From Lycocorax pyrrhopterus obiensis (Eukaryota > Chordata > Aves > Passeriformes > Paradisaeidae), in NCBI GenBank assembly GCA_014706295.1, contig JACSVZ010000002.1:50060717-50124716 (forward strand): 64,000 nt of DNA. Direction: 5' to 3'. Of this stretch, positions 1-12,619 are shown piece after piece. The position numbers and the translations under genes are program-made. Positions within the stretch are counted from its first letter, which is position 1. Each line of letters begins with the position of its first letter. The notes below the pieces were generated by a model that was given only the letters and a program-made list of their open reading frames with translations, was not told where the DNA came from and did not search any database.

Positions 1-2631
1 AAGTCCTATTTTCAGGATTCGCTTAATGAAACAGCTTGCAAAAGATTTTTGTACCTTGACCAAGACTTCAGACTGAGATTTGAATGTGCATTGAATGGTC
101 CTCAGTTAGATGCCACCAAAAGGCATCATCCTGCTTCCCTTCTTGTTGCACTTACTTCTTTATGATAAGTTCACAGAGAAATGCTGAGTTTCCAGAGAAA
201 TGTTTGTGTCTCCTCTTGTAGGATGAGCTTTCTGTATACATAAAGCTCTGAACTGAGCAGGAGACAGGTCAAGGTGGGTTATGGTAAAGGGAGATCCTGA
301 GGAGGGTGAATCATGTCATGAATTCTGATGGCATGAAGTGTCACTGTAATAGGAAGCCTCATCTTGAGTTAACCAGTGACTAGTCCCTTACAGTTTCAAA
401 GAAAAATAAAAATTTTCTTTCATAATGGAAATTAATTTTGATAAAAGAGCTTCCTGAGACACACATAATACTTCTTTTTTTAAAAATATGGTACTGACAG
501 AATTAGTGTTGGAATAAACTAGGGTTGTGTAACAACTATTAAGAGGCTACCAGTATACACAGATATATTAAATAGTAATACAAAACTCATGTTTGATTTT
601 GTGGGCAGTGGAGTAGAAAGTCTGCTACGCTTGGACCCAGTTTTTTTCATTAAGTCATTTGTTCGTTTTTAGTAAGTTATACATCAGATGTTTAGTGACT
701 TCCAGTGAAGGAAACAGTAATCATGAGGAATAGCTTTCTGGTTTTTAAGAATACAGTCGTATCTCCTGTGTAGAACTGCAAAGCTGCTTCCACAGTGTAT
801 CCTGGAAGAGCTCACACAGCTGTGTGGTAATAAAAATCTCAGTTTTGTTGGTAGAGTATATTCAGGAATCGTTTTCTACCTTACAGTGAAGCTGGTCTGA
901 GTGTACTGATTCATCTGTTTCTGAGAAGGTTCCTCCCCTGTTTATTCTGGAAACCCAATATGCAGGTGTTTTAGAGCTCTGATGTCTTTCACCTCCTCCA
1001 TATTCCAGCATGAAATATGCACGCCTCCATAACCACATTCTGTTAAAGTGTTGGAAAAAGAGTAGATGGTGATAGAGTTAAGGTTCCATATCTTCTGTAA
1101 GTTAAATTAATTTGATATGCTCAGGAAACTGGAAAACTAGACTGTATTTGGAATAAGCTTTACAGTAATTTGAAGATGCCTGGGAAATTAAGATATTTTA
1201 AAGAAAATAATCATTCAGCTTAGCCACAGAACAGGAGAGAGACATTCCATTGTTTTTACAGCAAGATCAAAGATGCATATGTACATACTAGAGCAGTGTG
1301 TTCAAGAGACAAAGCTCTTAAGCAATTCATGCAGAGCAAGGTGTCCTAACCACTGGCCCTTGTTTCCTCTGTGTGCTCTTGCACATACGAAAATTATGTC
1401 TTGTACTTAAATAATGAGGGAGCATCAGGCCCTGCTATTTAGGCACTACATAAGTTATCATGCTGGTGTCCAGCTTTCACTGTAGAAAGGTAGGAGTTTC
1501 CTTGAAGTCCTGACCCATATCTGCCAGCCCCGTGTCTTGATTGTGTCTTGAACGTGTCTCAGGTGGCCCCAGGTGCTTGCGTATGGGCCACTGAGTTTTG
1601 CCCAATGTGATTAGGTAAAAAAACTTCTGATCCAAAGAAATGGAAATGTTTAGCTGAAAATACTTTTTTTTGAAAAAAAATCTGGCCAGATCAAGTTTCT
1701 GCCTAGTAATTTGCTTCATATCCTCTTAAACTTGTTCTCAGTCTGGAGGAAAAAAACCCTTTAAATTTTGCGTATGCAGAGTAAGCAGAAAAATGCCTCC
1801 TTTGACTTATGTCCAGGAAAATAGAAGGGCAGTCAGTTTATTTGACAATAATGTTTTCATGAGTAGATTTTTTATTCTTTCCTTCTTTAGAAATCTGTTC
1901 TTGTACATGTACAGTTCAATAAAGACATTAATTCATTTATAACCAAATAGTGACTGTTGCATGATTAGATTGTTCAGACTTCAATATTGATGGTCTTAGT
2001 GTATAGTGAGAACTCTGACTACAGGTGGTTTCTTATATTTATTTACTGACTGGATAAGTTAGTAAATGGTAGTCTTAAAGTAGCAATACATAGAGAAGCT
2101 CCGGAAGCCTTTTAATTTAATTTTTCAGACAAAGTTTAATTTTAGTGTGCTCACAGCCCAGTTAGTTCCTCAGAGTGTCCCAGGTCCAAAAGAGTTGCAA
2201 TGAGTTAAAATATTGGTTGAGTTTCGTTATAGTAATGAGCATGAAAATGAAATTGAGTGGCAGTAACATCGCAGCAGATTATCTAAAACCTCTGCTCCTG
2301 TTGAATTATTTATTTTTTTAAGTGGAGTTAGTGAAATTGTGGATATGATTAACTCATCACAAAGGTGAAAGATAAAATCTTGAGGAAAGTGTTGCTTCTT
2401 CACCCTTTTTTAATTTTAATGAATATTCACTACTCAGTGATATCCTTACAGATTGGTCTTCAAATGCCCAGTTATAACTCTTACACACTTCTCTGGAAGG
2501 GAAATCTTTGGGGGGAAGATTTGCAGGGTTAGAACTGTATTTTCACTCATCTGAAGCTATTTTTCTTCATCATGTTACCTGGGATATTAACAATATGAAC
2601 TTTATGATTTTTTTTATTTTTCATACTTCAG
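1..2631 (+). other. CLASP1 intron, 3' part (upstream of window exon 1)
   Basis: AT-rich, with no exon-like open frame flanked by splice sites. The acceptor is a T-rich tract ending TTCAG at 2627-2631. I looked for the preceding CLASP exon (expected to end near ...VPSVQ) and did not find it, so it lies upstream of the window. Confidence 0.8.
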
Positions 2632-2724
2632 ATCTATTCTAGTCGAGAACTTGAAGAAACGTTGAACAAAATCAGGGAAATTCTCTCAGATGACAAACAT
2701 GATTGGGATCAACGAACTAATGCG
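2632..2724 (+). CDS. CLASP1: CLASP1 window exon 1 (start of TOG2)
   Basis: Acceptor TTCAG|ATC, donor GCG|GTAAAC. 93 nt, phase 0 to 0, 31 codons. It reads [18 protein letters not shown], then a segment containing HDWDQRTNA. This is the first helix pair of TOG2. The Trp in HDWDQR sits where TOG domains place the aromatic residue of the tubulin-facing loop (family knowledge). The all-in-phase start matches the exon where short CLASP isoforms with alternative 5' ends rejoin the common body. Confidence 0.95.
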
Positions 2725-5700
2725 GTAAACTTCTTATCTGGTTTCAGGTTTGGGTGGGTGTATTTCATAAAGCCCAGGCATCCAGATTTTTTTTTTTTCT
2801 TAAAGTAATTACACTCCAGATGATGAAAGAAATTTTAATTTTAATTTTTAAACCTTGGATCTCCATATACCAAGTAAGTTTGAGTGTTTTTAAAAGTCTA
2901 AAATGCATTTTTGCTGACATTTGAGTAGAAGCTTTTCTAAAAGCCATCATATATGTTTAAATTTGGCATTTATGCAAAATTACATATTCTACAGGTTAAC
3001 TGCTAACATTAGTACACAGAGGTGTGCAGCTATGAAAAGTTTCACTTACAGGGTTAAAGTGTTTGTGTGTATGTTGCATTTATATTTTTTAATCAGGTTT
3101 ATGGCATCTTGGTGTTTATAAACAGGTGGGTGAACAGAATTATGTGTTTGGGTATTTGTATTCTGGGTTCTGAGATTTTTTTTAGCTCTGGAGTTTAAAT
3201 AATACCAACTTTTTACAGTTTTTTTAATTACCGCCATATATTTTTAAAATTTTTCTTTAAAGACATGCCTACATATATTGTTGCACAGTGAAGCTATTCC
3301 TTCTTTTTATTTTGAAATGCATGTTGGCAGTGTCCTAAACCAGACACATTAATTTTTTTAGCTGAAGAAGGTTCGGTCCTTGCTCGTTGCGGGAGCTGCA
3401 CAGTACGATGGGTTTTTCCAGCATTTACGGCTGTTGGATGGTGCTTTCAAGCTGTCAGCCAAGGATCTCAGATCCCAGGTGGTGAGAGAAGCCTGCATTA
3501 CTGTAGCGTAAGTACAGTTCATGTGCCTTTGTGTGCCTCGCTAGGTGTTAGCGTGGGTTTGACTTGGAGATGCTTTATGGGTGTTGCAGGAGAGGTTGTC
3601 GTGTTGGACTGCTGTACGCTGTGACTGGTAGAGAGTCAAGTCAGGATCTGAAGGCACAGAGAAAAAAGAAATGCTAAAAGGAGTTTGTTCTCTTAGGGGA
3701 TACACGTAGCTGATAATCCTGTAACAGATTGTATGTGAATAACCAGTTACCATCATTGCACTGAATACTTAGTGCAAATTAATGCAAACTGCTGTGAGTG
3801 ATACTGGGCACTAATCTTAGGATCACTTATGCCTGGGTGATTGGCACAGAACTTTACTGGGACTGCTCGTAAAGACAATGATTAGACCTGAATAGCCCTG
3901 TAGTGGTTTGGACATAGAACATTTTGGTGAGGTAGTACCTCTCATGGAATCATGGAATGGGTTTGGCTTGAAAGGGCCCTTAAAGATCAACTAGTTCCAA
4001 TGCCCCTGGCAGTTCAGGGACGCCTTCCACAAGACCAGGTTGCTCAAAGCCCCATCCAGCCTGGCCTTGAACACTTCCAGGATTGTCTCTCTGGGCAAGA
4101 CACAGATGACCATGATAATTTTAGAAGCCATGGCTAAACTGAAATGAAAACTTCACCCTTAGCGTCTTGCAGACTCCTTTAAATTCAACGGCAGAGGGGA
4201 AAACCAGAGTAGTCTTTCCCATTTCCATGTTTTCCATGACTTTTTTATCCTCTGGAAAGACATTAATGTAACCACTGATTTTCAGTGGCCATCTGAAACA
4301 AGAACACCACAGAGTTCACCCTTGCTATTCTGGTCTCCTGATTTGAACAGACCGAGGGGAAATGTTGAAGCATACAACTGCCCTTTCTAAGGAAATCGAG
4401 ACCTTGAGAAAATAATAGTAACCTTTCCTAACATGAAGTCAGGAGTAGTGTAAAAATACTCTGCAAATGTTCTCATCCAGGCCTAACAACCTGGAATTTT
4501 CCTTGATCCCTAAAACTTTGATGTATTTGATGTGTCATTTGCTACTGGCTACGAATTCTTTTTATATGGTCTTGTCTGCACGAAATAAGCATTTGGTGTC
4601 ACCAGTGGATAGTTAAATTACTGTGTGTTGCATGTGTTTTTGTATTTGTTAAAACTGAAAACAACCTTTAACAGACAAGGGAACCAAATTTTATGGTTGG
4701 CTAATTGTGGTGAGTTTAGTAGTTTTGCCTGCATTTAATAGGAGAAAAAATCTCAATAATTTATGTAAAATTTTAGATTTATACATCTCAAAGTGTGTTA
4801 AAAAGCAGAAATACAGTGATATTTTATGTGGACATGAGAATTTAGGCTTTCCATTTGTAGTATTTGTTTTTCATTATGAAATAAAGTTATTAATCTTTGG
4901 CTTCTTAGAGTGCCTGGAAATCATGAAATTTAGAAGTTCTGTTGTTTGGAAAGATGAATCTTTAAAATCCACAGTGAACTTCATTATTTTAAGACTAAGA
5001 AATTAATTTATGTTAACAAGTTGTATTTCTTTTCCCTGAATAGCCACCTTTCAACTGTTCTGGGAAACAAGTTTGACCATGGCGCTGAAGCAATTGTGCC
5101 TACTCTTTTTAACCTGGTTCCCAACAGCGCCAAAGTGATGGCGACCTCTGGGTGCGCGGCCATCAGGTTCATTATTCGGGTAGGTGTTCCTCTCTCACTG
5201 AGCCTGCTAGGAATTTTCAGATAGTGGCTCTTGGCAGAGATAACAACTATTCTGAAATACAGGTTTTTAAATAATTCTTTAGCAGAGGAGTAATGTTTCT
5301 CATGGGTGGACAAATACTATATGTCGTTGAAACCAATTGGCAGCTTTGTCATAGTAAAGATGGAAGAATAGGTATGAAAAGCAGGTCTGTTTTCATGTTT
5401 TGGGGGGTTTTTTTGTAAAGTGTTAATTGAAAATGACCAAGTGTGTTTCAAAGGGTAACTGCTTTTACCTGCCTTCTTGGAAAAGACAAAGTTAAGCTAG
5501 TAGCTAAGAAACCAGTGAGATTTTTAAAAGTGCAAACAACAAAACGAAGGTATTTCATTCTATGTATACGCTTGCCTCCAAAAAAATTTGGAACGATGGA
5601 GTTAATGATAAAATGTTGAAGAGGCTACATATACGTGGATCAGTTCAGAAATCACAAGTTCATGAAAGAAAAATCCAATAGAGACTTGAGTCCATGGATT

Positions 5701-8700
5701 TAAGAACTTTCTAAGCTGAGTCCTTAAAGCTATAGCATACGGAACAGAGGAGTGCTCTATCCTAGCTGTTTTCTATTGAATGAGCATCTTCTACTGACTG
5801 GTGTCTCAGGCAAGATATTTAGAGTTTTGAGACTTGTACTGATATTTTTGTGTTTCACATAAAGTGGGAGTTTCTGCATTAAAAGTTGTGGTGTTCTTAA
5901 TGCCAAGCACTTACTGCTATTTACTATGGTCTCATTGGTGGTTTTAATTTTGTAAATTGTTGGAAAACCTAAGTGGTTTCATCACTTACACCTTTTGTTG
6001 CCGTCCTCAGTATGTTTTGGAACCTGTGCCTCTGAGAATGTGCTCTGCATGCATGACCTTTGCATCAGCACTTGGGCTAAGATAAAATCCCTTGGCATTT
6101 TTCCCCCAGACTCTTACACTGCACTGTGAGATGGCACAGACTTGAGAGTGAAGGAGGGAATACAGTTTACACAGGATCATTAAAGTTTTAAGAGAACAAT
6201 ACCATTTGCAGTAGTATAAGACAAGCTCAGGCATGTAAGAAGCTAACCCTGGCTTGTCCGCAGGAGCCAAATCAAGCACAAGAAAAGCAGTATGAAATAA
6301 AAGTTCACCAATTACATTAAATTGGCTTTATTGGTTCAGTTCATTTGAAGACGAGCTTACACATCAGCTGTAGTTGCTCTGATTTTGTTTAAATTTCTGT
6401 TCTTCTTAGCTGTGACTTAACATAGTGGATTGGAAGCATAAATCATATCTACAGTGTTCAAACACCCAACCAATAAATGAGACAATGTATTAATGAGGAA
6501 ATGAGATAATGTAGTTTATCTTTTGGGAGGTGTTTTGGCAGAAAACTCAGGTGTTAGAATTAAATATCAAAAAGAAGTGCAGCCCTCTGCCCCTTTGGAC
6601 TAAATGAGTCTTAGTCAGGGGGTCTTTGATCATTTGAATATTGAGAACCCAAGCTACTGCAGCTTTTGGAGTCAGTGTTTTACTCAAAAACTCCCACCAC
6701 CATCCAGTGACAGCCAGTGCAGTTCCTGGTGCTTTACTGTGTAATTGCTGTAGAGTGAGTCTCCGTAAAAAGAGGGAAGCTGTATTATGCCGGTGATCTT
6801 GAAGACCTTCGTCTCATCTTTGTGCCTTCATTGGATTTCATATTTCTTCTCGAGGAAGTTCTTACACTGTAGTCTGATTTCACTTTTTTGGCTCTTAGTA
6901 CATCAGGAAACCAATTAAAAAAAAAAAGGTGGGGGGCAGGGAGGGAGTCACGGAGAGATGGCATGCTGGCAGAAACCTTTTTCAGAAGGAGGTAGGATTC
7001 AGGTTAGTCATCTGGTCTGCAGTGTGGTTTGGGAGGAAGCATGTATCATTACATCTTCAAAGGAGTAGCAGATGAAATGTGCCATCTTAAAAACTGTATG
7101 AAAGCAAGCCTGAGGCTTTGATTGCTTTGCAAAACACTTTCTAGAAATGACAACATCGATAGCTCCAAAGACTTGGAATGTACAGGTTTCTTCATCTGTA
7201 AAAAAACCTTTATTTTTTACCCCTGATTTGCCTATTGTCTCTTCCTGGAAGTCATATGCCTCTCTTCAATTTGCAAACTATGCAAAACACAAACAAACCC
7301 TGTAAGACTGTTTAAAAATGTATCAAGATGAACAAATGTAACTGTTAGGCTCTTCCAGAATTTCTGATTAATTCCCTCCTAATTCTGAAATTGGCAGTAC
7401 TCTGTGAGCTGATGATTATCTCTGCTTTTTTTGTGATTTCTGTGTTTATATCCTGCAGCTGTGATACATGAGAGAGTAAGAATTCTTCAGTACTGTACTT
7501 CTTAAGCTCTTGGATATTTTTTTAATTAGTCTACTGTTTCACACTCTGTTGGGGACTGTTTTAGAAATTACCTTAGGTACTTAATCAAGAAAGGACTAAA
7601 GAAATTAACTGAAAATAGATTTGTTGAACCACGTTACTCTTACTTGGAATTCAGATTGTTAATATTTTGTGTCTACAATTAGTTAAGAAAAGCTGAAGTA
7701 AGGCAGCTTTAATTTGGAATTCTGTAATGCACTTGAATTTAATGTAGTTGATCTAATGCATAGTTTGTTTTCTTCTTCCATCAAGATATTAGATGTTTCC
7801 ATATAGATTATATACATAAACATTATATGTCAATGCTTTTATTACTTTATTGGCTTATTTTGCATTAAAGGAAATTTGGTCCTTGTAGCACTAATCATAC
7901 TGATCCCTATAAGAATGCCCGTATTTTCATATTTGTTGATTCACTTTCTGCTCTATAACCCTGATTTTTAAGGTGGCTATGTCTGTTACTGTTTTTTTTC
8001 CTGTGGCAAAACTAAAATAGCATCAGCTTTCAACTCCTTTGAGGAGGCAGCTACATTTGAACTTCGTATATTACTTTTGATAGCAAAGTATTGCATATCA
8101 TGATGTGATTGTTGATGGCACTGGAAGTGGTTTTTGCTTGACCTTTTGGAAGAAAATAACTTTAATCAATTGACATGCTAACAGCAGTCTTTTATTTTAT
8201 AGTATTCTATGATTTAGCTTTGGTAAGCATTTTAAATTATTGCAGTTTTTATTATGTTGTTAATTCTGTTTGAATTAATTAGTACAGTACAAATTCAGAA
8301 TTCAGGAATGCTTTTCTCATTAACTGCTTTGTCCTTTTTTTTGTTAGCATACTCATGTGCCACGACTTATACCTTTAATAACAAGCAACTGTACCTCAAA
8401 ATCAGTTGCAGTTAGAAGGTGAGTACATTATAAATGAAAATTATTAAAGCAGTTGCTTTTTAAAATATGATTATCATATGTTGAAAATTAACATGGTAGA
8501 AGATTTATGGCCATAAACTCTGAACACACAAAACTGTTACCCAGTAGACTACAAACTACAAAAATTAATATCAGCCTTGAGACAGTGGCTGCTACCTTAG
8601 ATAGGACACAGAGCATCCATGTGTTGTCATGTTCAACAACTCAGCTACATCTCCAGCATGTTGCTTTTTCCGAGGACATGATGCTTGAACACTTGGATTG

Positions 8701-11700
8701 GCTCTTGAAAAAATTAATTCTTTTTTGACAGTGTCATTTTCTGCACTGAATCACACAAGAGCAGTTAATGCTGTTTCTGGACCTACACTGGTCCTGGAAG
8801 TGATGTCGCTGTGTGTATGTAGCAAACAATGTGAGCATCTGAACTATTGTCTTCGAGTCTGAGCTGCCTTTGCATTCAAAGCAAGTGTTACCTCAACCCA
8901 AATTGTGCTCACCTGCCACAAATTCAGGTTTGACTGCAAAACAATTCACAAGGCTTCAGTGCCTCCACATGCTATGGCTTTACTGAGGAGAATTAGACTG
9001 TAGGTGGCTTTGGTACTGCAGTTCACAATCCAGGGAGCATCAGTGAAGGCGTTGTCTCCATACTGCTTTCATTCTTCTGGAAAGACAACGAAACACTAGA
9101 TCGCTTGTAATAATGAAAAGCGTTTCGGGGTTTCTTGCTGTGCCTTGCTGGTGTCCAAAGGATTTGTGCAGAACAAAACTCAAATTTGTCCCTCCAGAAC
9201 AGGTCAAAGATGCAGCATAACAAGAAAAGGTTTTAGTTTCAGGCAGTCAAGTTCACTACCTGTGTGAAAATTGTTATTTACAGCTCCCTAACTTGTGTCG
9301 GTTTGATTTTTTTTTGTCAGCATCTAGCTTCAGACGTAGTTCAAAAGTATTCCTTCTGCTAATGGCGGTTTGCTAAATTGTCAGGACTCCCAAATTAATA
9401 ATGAATACAGTTACATAACTTCATTAATATAGTGCCAGCAAATCTTTTGCAGTGCTTTCTATATGCAGAGGCCTGTACTAATGGTCTCATGTTTTCCTTT
9501 ATGCTACATACTCAATAATGGCAGATGGAAGGATGGGAATAGTGTTTGGGACAGAAGTACACTGCCATAGAAATATTATATTGTGTCTTAAGTATTTTTT
9601 TTTATATTAAGATTTTATACTCTCTCCAGTTTTTTAAACTTCATTAATTTATGTCTGTTATTTTGGGACTAATACGGTTAACATAGGGTATGTGCAGTAA
9701 CATGACTTGAGCAGCACATCGTTAATCGAACCACATCTATTATTTTGAAGTTTTAAGATCAGTTAGCCTGCATGTTTGCTTAATATACAGAATATTTTAA
9801 CTTTCCAATAAGGTGACCAGTGCCCTTACTTGACAGATAAATGAGCTTTTATTTCATTTATTTCCCTCAGGGGGAAAGAAGAAAGTTAGTGTTTATTCCA
9901 CAAGCATATTAGAGAAATGAGTATTTAATTATAACTTTTGTTCTGTGTTTTTAGGCGCTCCTTTGAATTTTTAGACCTGTTATTACAAGAGTGGCAAACA
10001 CATTCACTGGAAAGGTATGGGCCAGTATACTTTTTCCCCTAAAATAAACTGCTAACGTAATTTAAGACAGAAATATTGTCGTTGAATCCTTTAATTGGAT
10101 TATGTTGTTCAGTGTTGGCCAGCCTTTCTGGCATAGACAGCCTTTCTAGCACAGCAGGTCATGTGGCTCATTCAGGTGCCAGGGGGAAGGAGAGCTGTAT
10201 GTTCCAGCCTTGGCTTCCTGTTGCCTCCTCTCCTTACCCTCTGCCTCTCCCATCCTGCGTGTGAGCAATGCATACACAGGTAAGCATCTGTCTTTTCTCC
10301 TGGAAGGAGGAAGTTTGTGTATTTGCTGTGAAAGAGGGCAAGTGGGCTTAGGCTGGAGGACTTTTATGTGGTAATGAGTAAGGGCACACTGTAGCTTCTC
10401 CAGATAGATGGGGAAATAGTACGGGCATCAGTTCTGCAGGATGGTCACTGTAAACATAGGGTAAGAGCAAAGAGACTCAAGGGCATCCAGAGAAGGCTCT
10501 GGAGCATTCATCCAGCTCCACAGCCACATTTCTATCCCCTTAGGTGCTCCTGAGAAAGGGAGCAATGGGGAAATCGCTTCATTTATGCCAAAGTGTCTAA
10601 AAAAACCCCACAAAACCCACCACATCCCCTCCAACCCCCCCCCCCCAAAAAACCCAAATAACAAACCTCCCACCCAAAAATTACCTTGAATTAAAATTTA
10701 TCTTCACAAGTTTGTGTTCTGATGGGGGTACTTTGCTGTTCTTTGAGCATGTATTCAGGTTTAGAACTCATATGCCAGAAGCTTTCAGAGCTGAAAGAAA
10801 ACTTACGGTCTTAATTTTTCCCCTTTTCTTGCTATTAATATAAGAGTGGAAATAGTTTTTCCACTTGAGGAAGGCAGGTGTCTTAAAAAAGGTATTTTTA
10901 AATAAATTTTTAAGTGTGGTAGGTGGACATATGTCAGAAAAGTAGATTAAAATCCTTTTAGATTGAAGGAGTAAGCTGACCTAAACCTTTACAGAAGGTA
11001 CAGTTATGTCACTGGTGTGCTTAAGTGTTTGTTTACTGCATATCTTGAAAAGAACTAGTATTGCAGCTGTTTTTTACTTGGTGAAATGTTAATTAAAGTG
11101 TAAAGCTACTGCTTAGAGTTTGGAGTGACAAAATAGCATGAAGAATGTCTTTCTTCTAGGCATGCAGCTGTCTTGGTTGAAACAATCAAGAAGGGCATTC
11201 ATGATGCTGATGCAGAAGCAAGAGTGGAGGCAAGAAAGTGAGTTTTGGTTAATTTTGCTCTGAAAAATTGCATGTACTATGAGTGATAGAAGGCTCTAAT
11301 CCAAGGTGAGTTACTGTCTGTGGCTGAAGAGGAGGACACACGTTTGGTTGAAAACTGATATTTCTGTCTTGAATTACTACCTAGTTTCTTTTTCAAAAGA
11401 CATCCTCAAAACTGAGTCAGTCAATACAGTTCTGCAGCATTTGATGATTCTACTGAAAGAAGAGTTAGGAAGGTTGATATTGCTGCATAATCATTCTCCC
11501 TCCATTAATTAAGTCTTTAAACAACTGCAGCACTTTGACTAGTGAGAAGGCCAGAAAAGAATTCCTTTTGCTTCCCCACAGAACTGGTAAGTGAATGTGA
11601 GGTATTCAGAGGATGGATTTAAGTTACTTTGAAAAGATTAATTCAGTCAATGTAGCTGATTTATTTTATGATTTGATGAGCATTGTTGTATGCTTTACAT

Positions 11701-12586
11701 AGTCTCAGTTCCTTTCACTCCCATCCGTGGTTCATTCTGTAATCTTTACTTCCTGACTCCACCCTTTAAAGAAAATATAGAGCATTTACATGTGGTTATT
11801 CTCTTTTGCAGGGCTTATCTGGGTCTTAGAAATCACTTTCCTAGTGAAGCTGAGACTCTGTACAATTCTCTGGAGCCGCCCTATCAAAGAAGCCTTCAGA
11901 CCTACTTGAAGAATTCTGGCAGTATAGCATCTCTCCCTCAGTCCGACAGGTCATCCTCTAGCTCACAGGAGAGCCTCAAGTAAGGGTCACTTCACTGTTT
12001 CTGAGCCAAGAAACAAATGCAGTTTCTCTAAAGCAAATTATCCAGGTTCCTGTTGAATACAGAAAAGCTTCAATTTTATTTTGCAACTTCTAATTTTTTG
12101 AATTAAAAATTCTTCTGTGGTGGTTTGCTATATGACAGTGTCACCCCAGCAAGGTGAAAAGTATGGGCAGTCTTTAACCAGATTTTAGCATGCTGTATTC
12201 ATATATTCATTCCTTAACAGCTGCTTTAAACACCAAAATATCATCAAAGTTCATATTGATGTCCAGCATTCTGATGCGCTGAATAGGTCTAGGAGAGCTA
12301 TAATGGTGTTAGTCCTTTTTCATCTCTTTTCACTGGCAAGCATGAAAGAGGGACATCAACAATGAGAGTCATTCAGACTGCAGATTGGTTTGGGGGTTTT
12401 TTCCCCTGTCTTCATCGTCCTGAAAATGTATTAGCAGTTTTTTGCAGCTGTGCCAGTTACTACAGGGTGGGTCTGTGCTGCAGTCAGTGATGTATTAAAA
12501 TGCATAGACAATCTTGAGCTGAATAAGTTAAAGTTTGCTTAGGTACCAATAGCAAAAGAAATCTACTGGCTTTTTAGCAAAAATGT

Positions 12587-12619
<33 letters not shown>

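Noticed and set aside
3952..4137. 61-codon + open stretch ([12 protein letters not shown]...)
   Set aside because: It is the antisense translation of a CR1 3' fragment.
6917..6955. G-rich patch as a G-quadruplex
   Set aside because: Only three clear G-runs of at least three (6, 3, 3); a four-run motif is not met.
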